A DNA stretch of 64,000 nt from Conexibacter sp. SYSU D00693 (lineage in GTDB: Bacteria; Actinomycetota; Thermoleophilia; Solirubrobacterales; Solirubrobacteraceae), in the NCBI RefSeq assembly GCF_017084525.1, contig NZ_CP070950.1, positions 3,348,001 through 3,412,000 on the forward strand, given 5' to 3'. Of this stretch, positions 32,412 through 40,717 are shown one piece after another (within the stretch, counting starts at the first letter, position 1; the number at the start of each line of letters is the position of its first letter). Position numbers and translations under genes: made by a program. The notes under the pieces were generated by a model. That model saw nothing but the letters and a program-made list of their open reading frames with translations, searched no databases and had not been told where the DNA came from.

Positions 32412-32442
32412 TGCGACGAAGGGGACTGTCCCCTTCTTCGCA
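32412..32442 (+). repeat. REP sequence, GGGGACTGTCCCC family, copy B
   Basis: 31 bases with 15-base arms (TGCGACGAAGGGGAC and GTCCCCTTCTTCGCA, one mismatch) around a T. It lies 45 bases upstream of the RAYT start and six bases behind the anti-sigma-like gene. It matches copy C at 29 of 31 positions in the same orientation. Confidence 0.85.
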
Positions 32443-32487
32443 CGGAGGGGGGGGGCGAAGTCGGGTGCTCGCCGGCCTACAGAGGGC

Positions 32488-33219
32488 ATGGCGAGACATC
32501 CACGGATCGAGATGGCGGGAGCGGTCCACCACGTGACGGCGCGCGCCCCGTCGAACCTCGTGCTGATGCGCGACGACCACGATCGCCGGGCCTACCTGGC
32601 GATGCTGGAGTCCGCCGCGGCGGACTTCGGGTGGTCGGTCCTGTCCTACTGCCTCATGAGCAACCACGTCCACGTGCTCGTGCTCACGCCTGAGGCGAAC
32701 CTCGGCGAGGGCATGCGCCAGGTCCACGGCCGCTTCGCGGTGCACTGCAACCGGCGCTACGAGGAGCACGGCCACGTCTTCGGCGGACGCTTCAAGAACA
32801 AGCTCGTCCTGGACGAGCGCCACTTCCACGCCTGCCTGCGATACATCGCGCGCAACCCCGTCGAAGCCGGTCTCTGCGCGGGCGTCGACGACTGGCCGTG
32901 GAGCGCCCACCGCGCGATCGCCGGCGCGGCGCCGCTGCCGGGCTTCCTCGACGTCGCCGCGTTGTACGCGCGGCTGGGCGTCCCGCGTGAAGAGGGCCGA
33001 CGCCAGTACCTGGCGATCGCCGGCGAGACCGACGACGAGCTCCTGGAGCGGCTGCGGACGACCGGTGGCGCGACGTGGGTCGCGCGTGCTGTCGACGGGC
33101 ACCGCATCCCGGTCGCGAACGTCGCGGCGTTCCTCGGCGTCACCGTGTCGACGGCGTACCGGCGTCTGGCGGACGCGCGTGCGAAGCAGGGGACTGTCCC
33201 CTTCTTCGCAGGTCGCTAG
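32488..33219 (+). CDS. REP-associated tyrosine transposase (RAYT, HUH family)
   Basis: 243 residues from the ATG at 32488 behind AGAGGG. The Y1 transposase signatures are intact: SYCLMSNHVHVLV with the HUH-type His60 and His62, GGRFKNKLVLD, and LRYIARNPVEAGL, with Tyr119 as the probable nucleophile. A C-terminal helix-turn-helix-like part (NVAAFLGVTVSTAYRRLADARAKQ) follows. RAYTs nick single-stranded REP hairpins and are tied to REP spread, mostly as domesticated single-copy genes. Unusually, the last ten or so residues (KQGTVPFFAGR) are encoded by REP copy C. Its stop codon overlaps that of the convergent ligase gene. Confidence 0.9.
   Translation: MARHPRIEMAGAVHHVTARAPSNLVLMRDDHDRRAYLAMLESAAADFGWSVLSYCLMSNHVHVLVLTPEANLGEGMRQVHGRFAVHCNRRYEEHGHVFGGRFKNKLVLDERHFHACLRYIARNPVEAGLCAGVDDWPWSAHRAIAGAAPLPGFLDVAALYARLGVPREEGRRQYLAIAGETDDELLERLRTTGGATWVARAVDGHRIPVANVAAFLGVTVSTAYRRLADARAKQGTVPFFAGR
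33180..33210 (+). repeat. REP sequence, GGGGACTGTCCCC family, copy C
   Basis: 31 bases with arms TGCGAAGCAGGGGAC and GTCCCCTTCTTCGCA around a T, one mismatch. It lies inside the 3' end of the RAYT coding region. Confidence 0.85.
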
Positions 33220-34166
33220 AGGTCGAGCTGGTCGGTGGTGCAGGCGGCGGGGGACTTGTCGTCGCGCCAGCGGACGAGCTTGGCGCCGTGGCGGATGCGG
33301 CCGTCGGAGACGTGGTCGAAGGAGACCTCGACGACGAGCTCGGGGCGCAGGCCGACCCAGGAGAGGTCGCGGCCGCGGGACCAGCGGGAGGGCTCGCCGG
33401 TGCCGCGTTCGCCGTTCTCGTAGGGCTCGAGCTCGGCGACGAGCTCGCGCTTGCGCTTGGCGGTGAAGCCGGAGGTGTGGCCGATCTCGCGGAGGTCGCC
33501 GGCGTCGTCGTAGGCGCCGAGGATGAGCGCGCCGACGGTGCCCTCCTCCTTGCCGGGGCGCCAGCCCAGGACGACGGCGTCGAGCGTGCGCACGCGCTTG
33601 ACCTTGACCATCCCGGTGCGCTCCCCCGGGCGGTAGGGCGCGTCGGCCTCCTTGGCGATGACGCCCTCGGCGGAGTGCAGCCACCGCTCGGCCTCCTCCG
33701 CGGTGCGCACCATCTCGGTCAGCCGCGTCCAGTCACCGAGCGAGAGCTCCTCCAGGACGGCGCGGCGCTCGAGGTAGCCGCGGTCGAGCAGGACCTCGTC
33801 GCCGCGCGCGAGCACGTCGAAGGCCAGGAACGTCGCGGGCGTCTGCTCGGCGAGCATCGCCACGCGCGACGCCGCCGGGTGGATGCGCTGGCCGAGCAGG
33901 TCGAACTCCGTCCCGCCCTCCTCGTTGAGCACGACGATCTCGCCGTCGAGCACGAGCCGCTCGCCCGCCGGGAACGCCAGCTCGGGGAAGTAGCGCGTGA
34001 GCGACTTGCCGTTGCGCGACTGCAGCTCGACGTCGTCGCCGTCGACGAAGACCACCGCGCGGAAGCCGTCCCACTTGGGCTCGTAGGCCCAGCCGTCACC
34101 GGTCGGCAGCGCGGCGCGCGGGCGGGCGAGCTGCGGGAGGACGGGCGGCGAGAGCGGCAGCGGCAC
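33216..34166 (-). CDS. ATP-dependent DNA ligase (LigC-like)
   Basis: 316 residues from a GTG at 34166. The adenylation site is EPKWDGFRAVVF with Lys31 as the nucleophile (motif I, KxDGxR), followed by LDGEIVVL (motif III), LAFDVLARGD (IIIa), EGVIAKEADAPYRPG (IV) and MVKVKRVRTLDAVV (V). The C-terminal OB-fold is present. There is no primase or nuclease domain, which matches LigC of mycobacteria (a back-up ligase in base-excision and end-joining repair). The TAG stop overlaps the RAYT stop on the opposite strand (CTAG). Confidence 0.88.
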   Translation of the reverse strand: MPLPLSPPVLPQLARPRAALPTGDGWAYEPKWDGFRAVVFVDGDDVELQSRNGKSLTRYFPELAFPAGERLVLDGEIVVLNEEGGTEFDLLGQRIHPAASRVAMLAEQTPATFLAFDVLARGDEVLLDRGYLERRAVLEELSLGDWTRLTEMVRTAEEAERWLHSAEGVIAKEADAPYRPGERTGMVKVKRVRTLDAVVLGWRPGKEEGTVGALILGAYDDAGDLREIGHTSGFTAKRKRELVAELEPYENGERGTGEPSRWSRGRDLSWVGLRPELVVEVSFDHVSDGRIRHGAKLVRWRDDKSPAACTTDQLDL

Positions 34167-34192
34167 GCGGCGAGCGTACCGGGGGCAGGCGG

Positions 34193-34233
34193 GCGCGCCG
34201 TCCGGCGTGAGGGGCGAAGGCCGGACGGCGCGC
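34193..34233 (-). terminator. Strong hairpin, 14-base stem
   Basis: GCGCGCCGTCCGGC pairs perfectly with GCCGGACGGCGCGC over a 13-base loop. It lies between the ligase start and the end of the small membrane-protein gene on the minus strand, where a terminator for the latter would be expected. Confidence 0.6.
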
Positions 34234-34286
34234 TGGGCCTGGGGGGAGGAGGAGCGACCGCTGCCCGGGGCGGGGCGGCGGACTGC

Positions 34287-34391
34287 TCAGACGGCGCGGC
34301 CGTCGCGGGGACGACGCGAGTCGGCACCGAAGGCCAGCGCCAGCACGTCGACCACGGCGACCACGCCCATGAAGGCGAAGAAGGCGGTCAT
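34287..34391 (-). CDS. Tiny single-span membrane protein
   Basis: 34 residues: MTAFFAFMGVVAVVDVLALA makes one membrane helix with an embedded Asp, followed by a basic, arginine-rich tail (FGADSRRPRDGRAV). The frame ends at a TGA 54 bases from a strong hairpin, and an ATG at 34391 (or a GTG two codons earlier) is a fair start. Short proteins of this kind with an FGxDSR tail are, as far as I recall, found in other high-GC actinobacteria, which is why I report it although it is short. It is divergent from the LysR gene. Role unknown. Confidence 0.5.
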   Translation of the reverse strand: MTAFFAFMGVVAVVDVLALAFGADSRRPRDGRAV

Positions 34392-34412
34392 GGCCACATG
34401 ATCGGCGTTCGT

Positions 34413-34438
34413 GGCATCCAGGTGTAGCCTTGGATGCC
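34413..34438. promoter_or_regulatory. LysR-type binding site
   Basis: GGCATCCA and TGGATGCC form a perfect 8-base inverted repeat with a 10-base spacer, 25 bases before the lysR start and 22 bases before the divergent small gene. Position and shape fit a LysR autoregulatory site. Confidence 0.55.
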
Positions 34439-34463
34439 TTCACGATCCATAGGCACGACCTAG

Positions 34464-35420
34464 ATGACGCTCCAGCAGCTCGAGTACTTCCTGCAGACGC
34501 TGCGCAGCGGCTCCTTCACCGCCGCCGCCGAGACGCTCCTGCTCGCCCAGCCGAGCCTGTCGGAGCAGGTCCGCCGCCTCGAGGCCGAGCTCGGCGTGGT
34601 CCTCTTCCAGCGCGTCGGCCGCGGCATCGTCCCCACGGACGCCGCCCGCGCGCTCGAGCCGCACGCCGAGTCGGTCCTGGCCGGCGTCGAGGCCGCCCGC
34701 GAGGCCGTCGTCGCCCAGCGCGAGCTGCGCGGCGGCCACGCGACCTTCGGCGTCTTCGGCACCTCCCGCCTCTACCCCGGCACCGCCGTCGTGACGGAGT
34801 TCCGCCGCCGCCACCCCCGCGTGAAGGTGCGCTTCGTGGGGCGCAACTCCTCCGAGGTGGCCACGGCCGTGCGCGGCGGCGAGCTGGAGGCCGGGATCGT
34901 CGCCCTGCCCATCGACGACGACGGCCTCGACGTCCGCCCCGTCATGCGCGACGAGGTCGTCCTCGTCTCCGCCGACCCCGCCCACCTCCGGCACACGGCG
35001 ACCGTCGAGGCGATGGCGCAGATGCCGCTCGTCCTCGCCGACACGAGCTTCCGCCACGAGGACCCGACCCGCCGGCAGTTCAGCGAGCTGGCCCAGCGCG
35101 TCGGCATCACCCTGGAGCCCGAGCTCGAGGTCGAGGACGTCGAGGTCGCCCTCGGGCTCGCCGCCGAGGGCCTCGGCGCCACGGTGGCCACCCGGGGGAT
35201 CCTCCTCGGCCTCGGCGACGCCCTCGACCCGCGCCTGGGCTGGGTCCCGTTCGACGACCCCGTCTACGACACGTTCGCCCTGATCTCGCGCCGCGGCGCG
35301 CGCGTCTCGCCCGCCGCCCGCGAGCTCCTGGCGCTCTCCGAGGCGCAGCTCACGAAGACCGCCCTGACCCTCCGCCGCAGCCTGCCGAGACGGCGCCGCG
35401 CCAGCGCTGCCGGTGGGTAG
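34464..35420 (+). CDS. LysR family transcriptional regulator
   Basis: 318 residues from the ATG at 34464. The N-terminal helix-turn-helix is textbook LysR: LQQLEYFLQTLRSGSFTAAAETLLLAQPSLSEQVRRLEAELGVVLFQRVGRGIVPTDAA. The periplasmic-binding-like effector domain covers about 90-300. The end is Arg-rich. Effector and targets are unknown; the only candidate target in view is the tiny membrane-protein gene on the other side of the inverted repeat and the lysR gene itself. The dtxR gene starts 10 bases after its stop and may be co-transcribed. Confidence 0.92.
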   Translation: MTLQQLEYFLQTLRSGSFTAAAETLLLAQPSLSEQVRRLEAELGVVLFQRVGRGIVPTDAARALEPHAESVLAGVEAAREAVVAQRELRGGHATFGVFGTSRLYPGTAVVTEFRRRHPRVKVRFVGRNSSEVATAVRGGELEAGIVALPIDDDGLDVRPVMRDEVVLVSADPAHLRHTATVEAMAQMPLVLADTSFRHEDPTRRQFSELAQRVGITLEPELEVEDVEVALGLAAEGLGATVATRGILLGLGDALDPRLGWVPFDDPVYDTFALISRRGARVSPAARELLALSEAQLTKTALTLRRSLPRRRRASAAGG

Positions 35421-35430
35421 GATCGGGCCC

Positions 35431-36141
35431 ATGGCCGATGCCACCGTCGCCGAGGAGGAGTACCTCCAGACGCTGTTCTGGCTGCACGAGGCCGGGTTGG
35501 CGATGACCGGCGCCAACGTGGCCCGCGCGATGCAGCTGTCCCCGCCGACCGTCCACGAGATGATCGGCCGCCTCGAGCGCGACGGCTACATCACGCGCGA
35601 CGCCCAGAAGGCCATCTCCTTCACCAGCGAGGGCCAGGAGCACGCGGAGCAGATCGTCCGCCGCCACCGCCTGATCGAGCGGTTCCTCACCGACGTCCTC
35701 GGCATCCCGTGGGACGAGGTCCACGAGGAGGCCGAGCGCCTCGAGCACGCCATGAGCCCGGTCCTCGAGGAGCGGATGCTCGCCGCCATCGGCGACGCCA
35801 AGACCTGCCCGCACGGCCACCCGATCCAGGTCGGCCATCGCGTCGAGGGCGTCCCGCTCGCCGACGTCTCCCAGGGTGCCGAGGTCACCGTCCTGCGCTT
35901 CGAGAACGAGGCGGAGGACCTCCTGCACTACCTCAAGGACTCGGGCCTCGAGCCCGGCGTGGCCGGCACCGTCGCCGAGACCGATGAGGAGCGGGTCGTC
36001 GTCGAGAGCCAGAGCGGCGACCGCCACACCGTCTCCCGCAGCGTCGCGGAGACGGTGTCGGTCCTGGCCGACCCGTCCCCGCCGCCGCGGGTGACGCTCC
36101 CCGAGCAGCTGGTCCTGGCGAAGGACCGCTGGGGGATGTAG
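35431..36141 (+). CDS. DtxR/IdeR family metal-dependent regulator
   Basis: 236 residues from the ATG at 35431. The N-terminal winged helix (VAEEEYLQTLFWLHEAGLAMTGANVARAMQLSPPTVHEMIGRLERDGYITRD) and dimerisation domain with RHRLIERFLTDVLGIPWDEVHEEAERLEH are those of DtxR. The TCPHGHPIQ motif has the metal-binding Cys, Glu/His surroundings typical of iron-sensing IdeR/DtxR. A C-terminal FeoA/SH3-like domain (about 145-215) completes the long form of the family. It probably represses iron or manganese uptake genes when metal is sufficient. It follows the lysR gene closely. Confidence 0.9.
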   Translation: MADATVAEEEYLQTLFWLHEAGLAMTGANVARAMQLSPPTVHEMIGRLERDGYITRDAQKAISFTSEGQEHAEQIVRRHRLIERFLTDVLGIPWDEVHEEAERLEHAMSPVLEERMLAAIGDAKTCPHGHPIQVGHRVEGVPLADVSQGAEVTVLRFENEAEDLLHYLKDSGLEPGVAGTVAETDEERVVVESQSGDRHTVSRSVAETVSVLADPSPPPRVTLPEQLVLAKDRWGM

Positions 36142-36156
36142 CCCCCGAGGGCGCCG

Positions 36157-37257
36157 CTAGGCCGCCGCGCGCGAGCGGGCGGCCTCGACGGCCTGCGCCA
36201 GCCGGCGCACGCCCTCGTCGATCTGGTCCGCGGTCACGCCCGAGTAGGCCAGGCGCATGGTGTTCTCGCCGCCCTCGAGCAGGAAGTCCGTGCCCTTGAC
36301 GAACTGCACGCCGAGGCCCTTGGCCTCCTCGAAGACCGCGTCGACGTCGGTGCCCTCCGGCAGCGACACCCACATGAAGTAGCCGCCCTCGGGGGCGACG
36401 TACTCCGCGTCGGGCAGCTCGCGGTCCAGCGCGGCGGTCAGCAGCTTGACGCGCTCGGCCAGCGCCTCCTTGACGGTCGCGACCGAGCGGTCCAGGGCGC
36501 CCGAGTCGCAGAACTGGAAGACCGTCGCCTGCGCCAGCATGTTCGGCGCGATGTAGGTGTTCGTCGCGAGCTTCGTGATCTGGGCGATCCGCTCGGCCGG
36601 GCCCACCAGGTAGCCGACGCGCACACCCGGGCAGACGGTCTTGGAGAACGACGACGCGTAGACGACCGTCCCCGCGTCGTCGAGCGACAGCATCGTCGGC
36701 AGCGTCTCGCCGGCGAAGCGGATGTCGACGTACGGGTCGTCCTCGAAGACGACGAACTCGTGCCGGCGCGCGAGCTCCAGCAGCCGCTGGCGCTTCTCGA
36801 GCGACAGCGTGTAGCCGGCCGGGTTCTGGAAGTTCGGGATGACGTGCGCGAGCGTCGGGCGCAGCCCGTCCTCGAGCAGCCCCGCGAGCTCGTCGACGTC
36901 GATGCCGTCGGGCTGCAGCGACACCATCCGGACGTCCGCGCCGCGCGCCCGCAGGTTGAGCAGCGTGCGGTCGTAGGTCGGCTTCTCGACGACGACCGGG
37001 TCGCCCTGCTGGACGAGCGTCTCGAACAGGAACGCGTCGGCCTGCATCGAGCCGTTGGTGACGAGGACCTGCGAGACGTCGACGCCGTGCTTGGCGGCGA
37101 TCCACTCGCGCAGCGGGACGTAGCCGACGGCCGTGCCGTAGGCCGTGACGCCGGCGGGATCACGCTCGAACGCGCGGACCGCGGCGTCCTTGAGGCCCTC
37201 CACGTCGACGATGTCCAGGGACGGCGCCCCGCGGGCGAAGGAGATCGTGTCGGCCAT
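36157..37257 (-). CDS. PLP-dependent aminotransferase, class I/II (2-aminoadipate type)
   Basis: 366 residues from the ATG at 37257. Fold type I features are clear: VLVTNGSMQADAFLFETL, IPNFQNPAGYTLS with the PLP-ring Asn, FEDDPYVDIRF with the Asp for the pyridine nitrogen, and YASSFSKTVCPGVRVGYLVG with the Schiff-base Lys in SSFSKT. The closest relatives by motif are 2-aminoadipate/aromatic aminotransferases without a GntR domain. The gene is convergent with dtxR and lies at the end of the glycan operon without obvious relation to it; 27 bases separate it from the PstS-like gene upstream. Confidence 0.88.
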   Translation of the reverse strand: MADTISFARGAPSLDIVDVEGLKDAAVRAFERDPAGVTAYGTAVGYVPLREWIAAKHGVDVSQVLVTNGSMQADAFLFETLVQQGDPVVVEKPTYDRTLLNLRARGADVRMVSLQPDGIDVDELAGLLEDGLRPTLAHVIPNFQNPAGYTLSLEKRQRLLELARRHEFVVFEDDPYVDIRFAGETLPTMLSLDDAGTVVYASSFSKTVCPGVRVGYLVGPAERIAQITKLATNTYIAPNMLAQATVFQFCDSGALDRSVATVKEALAERVKLLTAALDRELPDAEYVAPEGGYFMWVSLPEGTDVDAVFEEAKGLGVQFVKGTDFLLEGGENTMRLAYSGVTADQIDEGVRRLAQAVEAARSRAAA

Positions 37258-37284
37258 GTGGCCGCATGCTACGCGGCGGGCGGT

Positions 37285-39015
37285 CTAGGGCCGGGGCAGC
37301 CCCGGGCGCGCGCTGACGCCCGGGATCGCGCTCTCCGGCGCCGGCTCCACCGCGGCGGGCGTCGTGGTCGCCGGCGCACCAGCCGCGGCCGGGGTCGTCC
37401 CCCTGCCCGAGCCGGCGCCGGACGCCGGCTCGACGCCGCGCGCGCCCTCGGCGATCCGGATCTGCTGGTCCAGCGTGCGCCCGTGCACCGTCGCCAGGGC
37501 CTGGGCCTCCTGGCGGTCGGTGATCGCCACGAGCCCGCGCTCGCGCGCCGCGCCCTGCAGGGTGGGCACGAAGGCGTCGAGGAACCGGCGGACCTCGCCG
37601 CGGCGCAGGCCGCGGTCGGTCGTGACCAGGAAGGTGCGGCGCGCCAGCGGGTACGTGCCGGCGCTGATCGTCTGCTCGGAGGGGAAGACGCAGCTCGGGC
37701 CGGCGAGGACCTCGCGCCCGGCGGCGGTGCGCCGCGCCGGGAGCCCGCCGTCCGGGGCGGGGCGCAGCGGCCGGCGCAGGGCCGCGGCGTCGGCCACCGG
37801 GTCGGGCGTGTGCCCGATGATGCGGCGCTGGTCGGCGCCGGACAGGTCGCCGACGCGGACCGGGCGACCGGACGGGTCCTGGGCCACGCCGAAGTCGACC
37901 TCCATCGGCCGCAGCTGCTCGGTGAAGCGCTGGTAGGTCGCCCAGCGCAGGGCGCCGAGCGTGCCGGGACGCTCCGCGGCACGCAGCGCGCGCTCGTAGA
38001 ACGCCTGGGCCTCGCGGACCAGCGCCGCGTCGAAGCGCGCGGCCGCGGCCTGGCGCGCGGCGCGCTTGGCGCGCTCGACCGTCGCCGCGTTGCGCGCCTC
38101 CAGCGCCTCGGGGTCGGCGACCGACCGCCCCGCGCGGACGCGCCGGCGGTTGGCCTCCTGGATGGCGGCCAGCGCCCGCCGGTCGGCCGCGCGCTCGGCC
38201 CGGCGCACGGCGGCGTCGCGCGCGTCACGGCGCGACCGGCGCAGCTCGCGCAGGTGGCGCCGGGAGCGCGCGGTCGCCTCGGCCACCCGCGCCTCGCTGG
38301 TGACCTCGCGGCGCAGCCGCACGTCGCTGCCGCGCACGACGTAGTCCGAGCGCACGTCGGCCAGCGACGCGTTCGGGCGACCGAGGAGCTCGAAGCCGAG
38401 GAGGTCGAAGGCCGCCGTGCCGTCCTCGCGGCCCGTCACGTACAGCGGAACGTCCTCGAAGCCGAACTGGGACCAGCTGCGGATCGTCGAGCCGGGGCGC
38501 AGCGCGTCGTGCGCCTGCCCGACGGTGATGCAGTCGCCGCCGATGTCGCGCTCGCTGCGCGTGGCGAGGACGAGCGCGTCCGCGGCCAGCTGGATCGGCT
38601 GCTCGACGCGCAGGTCGCGCAGCCCGCAGGCCTCGAAGATCGTCGTGTCCGGCTCCGTGGTGACCTCGGCGAGGTCGACGCGGCCGGCGCACAGGTCGGC
38701 GTACGCGCGCTCCGGCGCCGTGCGCGACACGGTGACCCGCGGCGAGCTCGCAGCGGCCGCGTGCCCCGCGGTCAGCGACTCGTCGCCCACCGCGCTGGCG
38801 ACCTCCACGACGCCCGGCGGCCGGCCGGGGAGCGGCTGGGTGCTGCGGCGCTGGGCGTCGCGACGGCGCTGGGTGGCCTGGGCGGACTCCCGCGCGCGCT
38901 CGCGCGAGACGGCGGTCGGCTCGCCGTCCTCGGCGGTGTCGACGCCGCAACCGGCCAGCGGCGCGGCGGCCGCGACGACGGCGGTCGCGAGCAGGAGGCG
39001 GCGGCGGGCCGTCAT
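37285..39015 (-). CDS. PstS-like substrate-binding lipoprotein with Arg-rich insert
   Basis: 576 residues. A lipoprotein signal ends in PLAGC at about 24. The N-terminal third (DLCAGRVDLAEVTTEPDTTIFEACG) and the C-terminal third (SEQTISAGTYPLARRTFLVTT) resemble the two lobes of PstS-type binding proteins; ISAGTYPLAR is the PstS-like ISDGTYPLxR hinge. Between them about 130 residues (roughly 240-380) form an Arg/Ala-rich helical insert. Its ATG overlaps the stop of the preceding lipoprotein gene (ATGA). As last gene of the glycan operon it might bind a glycan or phosphate at the cell surface. A Pro/Ala tail of about 50 residues ends the protein. Confidence 0.68.
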   Translation of the reverse strand: MTARRRLLLATAVVAAAAPLAGCGVDTAEDGEPTAVSRERARESAQATQRRRDAQRRSTQPLPGRPPGVVEVASAVGDESLTAGHAAAASSPRVTVSRTAPERAYADLCAGRVDLAEVTTEPDTTIFEACGLRDLRVEQPIQLAADALVLATRSERDIGGDCITVGQAHDALRPGSTIRSWSQFGFEDVPLYVTGREDGTAAFDLLGFELLGRPNASLADVRSDYVVRGSDVRLRREVTSEARVAEATARSRRHLRELRRSRRDARDAAVRRAERAADRRALAAIQEANRRRVRAGRSVADPEALEARNAATVERAKRAARQAAAARFDAALVREAQAFYERALRAAERPGTLGALRWATYQRFTEQLRPMEVDFGVAQDPSGRPVRVGDLSGADQRRIIGHTPDPVADAAALRRPLRPAPDGGLPARRTAAGREVLAGPSCVFPSEQTISAGTYPLARRTFLVTTDRGLRRGEVRRFLDAFVPTLQGAARERGLVAITDRQEAQALATVHGRTLDQQIRIAEGARGVEPASGAGSGRGTTPAAAGAPATTTPAAVEPAPESAIPGVSARPGLPRP

Positions 39016-40208
39016 CGGGAGGTCTCCTCGCCGGTGTCGCGCAGGCCGGGGAAGCGGCGCAGCTCGCCGGCCTGCACGACCTCGAAGTCGCCGAGGCGCA
39101 GCTGCTCGACCTCGTTGCCGCGCAGCTGGGGGGTCGAGACGTCGCCCGGCTGGGACAGGCGGGCACGGGACAGCGGGCGACGCGTGCGACCGTCGAGCAG
39201 GGCGCCCCGCGCGTCGCGCAGTGGCTGGGTCCAGTCGTGGTTGAGCTGCGCGTACAGGGTCGGGACGCGGGCGCGGTCGACGACGATGGCGCCGTAGCGG
39301 CGCAGCGCGTCGGTCACGGCGCGCGCCGCGCAGGTGTTCGTGCGGTCGGGCAGGCGGTCGAGCCGCACGCCGGGGCGCAGCCGCAGCCGTGCGCCGAGCG
39401 GCAGCGCGTCCGCGCTGCCTCGGGGGTCCGCCGACGACGCGGGCGCGACGTAGAGCCCGCCGGCAGGCTCGGGCACCGAGATCGCCAGCGCGTGCTCGAT
39501 GCGGCAGGCGGCGACCTCGTCCGGCGTGATGAGCCCCGCGAACAGCGGCAGGCCCGAGGCGCGGGCGCCCACGCGGCCCGGGGCCTGGGCGCCGCGGCCG
39601 CCGAGGTCCCAGCGGCGCAGGAGCTGGTAGCTGATGACGCCGTCGGCGCCGCGGCGCGCGCGCCACAGGTCGTAGGCGACGCCGGCCGGGCGGTCGAGCA
39701 CCGTGAACCAGCCGTCGAACTCCGGTCGCGGGTCCTGGCCCGGCGGGACGGGCAGCTCGCGCACGCGGCGCCCGTCGCCGCAGAACGCCGGAAGCTGGCG
39801 GCAGACGACGCGCGTGGGGCGCCCGCCCTCCTCGGTGACGACCGGCACCGACCAGCGGCTCGTGTTGACGAAGAGCCCGCTGCCGGCACTGTCGCCGGCC
39901 GCGAGGGCGATCCAGCGCGAGGAGCGCGCGTCGGTCGGGCGGTCCTCGATGCGCGTGTTCCACGGAGCGTCGGACGCGAACGGGCGGCCTGAGGACCCCG
40001 GCGCGCCGGTGGCGACGCCGGCCTGGCCCGCGGCCCCGACGGCCGGCGCGCCCGCCGACGTCGTGGCGGCCGGCGTCCTGGCCGCCGTGGTGCTCGCGGC
40101 CGTCGCGCCCCGCGGATCGTCCCCGCCGTCGTCGTCGCCGCACGCGGCCAGGCCGCCCGCGAGGGCGACGGCGCTCAGGGCGCCGGCCAGCAGCCGGGCG
40201 GTCCTCAC
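39012..40208 (-). CDS. Lipoprotein of unknown function
   Basis: 398 residues from a GTG that overlaps the preceding stop (GTGA) behind GGAGGAG. The signal ends in the lipobox LAAC at about 23, followed by an Asp/Gly and Thr/Ala-rich tether to residue 70. The folded part contains FASDAPWNTRI, LFVNTSRWSVPVV, DGWFTVLDRPAGVAYDLWRA, ACRIEHALAISVPE and a C-terminal NHDWTQPLRDARG. This set of motifs recurs in actinobacterial lipoproteins that may handle polysaccharide, but no enzyme activity is established to my knowledge. Position in the operon suggests a surface role in glycan assembly. Confidence 0.65.
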   Translation of the reverse strand: MRTARLLAGALSAVALAGGLAACGDDDGGDDPRGATAASTTAARTPAATTSAGAPAVGAAGQAGVATGAPGSSGRPFASDAPWNTRIEDRPTDARSSRWIALAAGDSAGSGLFVNTSRWSVPVVTEEGGRPTRVVCRQLPAFCGDGRRVRELPVPPGQDPRPEFDGWFTVLDRPAGVAYDLWRARRGADGVISYQLLRRWDLGGRGAQAPGRVGARASGLPLFAGLITPDEVAACRIEHALAISVPEPAGGLYVAPASSADPRGSADALPLGARLRLRPGVRLDRLPDRTNTCAARAVTDALRRYGAIVVDRARVPTLYAQLNHDWTQPLRDARGALLDGRTRRPLSRARLSQPGDVSTPQLRGNEVEQLRLGDFEVVQAGELRRFPGLRDTGEETSR

Positions 40209-40717
40209 AACTCCTCCTTCAGGGGCAGGTCCGGCACCGCGCGCGGGCGCTCGCCGCGGCGCACGGGGCGCACCATGGGCGCCGGCGCATCGGGCGGCGC
40301 CCCGGTGTCCTCGAGCGCGGCGCGGGCCGCGTCGCGCACGGCGACCACGAGCTCCTCCACGGCGCGGCGCGCCTCCCCCGCGGCGTCGAGCTGGACGCTG
40401 AGCGCCTCGGCGCGCGCGAGCAGCCCGTCGGTCAGGTCGGCCAGCCGCTCGACGCGCTGCGCGACGTGGGCGTCGGCCCGCCGGCGCGCCTCGGCCAGGT
40501 AGGCCTCGGCCTGCTGCTCGGCGGTGCGGCGGATGCGCTCGGCCTCCTCCTCGGCGGCCGTGCGGACCTCGGCGGCGCGGCGGACCGTCGCCTCCTCGAC
40601 CTCGCGGCGCAGCCGCTCGGCGGCGGCCTCGGCCTCGGCCATGACCTCGCGCACGCGCGCGGTGACCGACGCGGTCAGCGCGTCGGGCGCGAAGGGCTCC
40701 TGCTCGGGCCCGGCCAT
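40205..40717 (-). CDS. Coiled-coil protein
   Basis: 170 residues. Residues about 15-115 form one long amphipathic coiled coil (REVMAEAEAAAERLRREVEE, AAEEEAERIRRTAEQQAEAY) of the DivIVA/ATP-synthase-b-subunit kind, without a membrane segment. The C-terminus is short and Pro-rich. It is likely a cytoplasmic scaffold or tether. Its start overlaps the stop of the glycosyltransferase gene (TGATG) and its end overlaps the next gene, so it is made as part of the glycan operon. A link to polar positioning of the synthase is a guess. Confidence 0.65.
   Translation of the reverse strand: MAGPEQEPFAPDALTASVTARVREVMAEAEAAAERLRREVEEATVRRAAEVRTAAEEEAERIRRTAEQQAEAYLAEARRRADAHVAQRVERLADLTDGLLARAEALSVQLDAAGEARRAVEELVVAVRDAARAALEDTGAPPDAPAPMVRPVRRGERPRAVPDLPLKEEL

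Larger units (their letters stand above)
32412..33210 (+). mobile_element. RAYT transposase unit bounded by two REP sequences
   Basis: A REP-associated tyrosine transposase gene with one REP on each side in the same orientation. This is the known arrangement (REPtron) in which the transposase acts on its own REPs. A third copy of the family lies 1.6 kb upstream, in inverted orientation. Confidence 0.75.
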
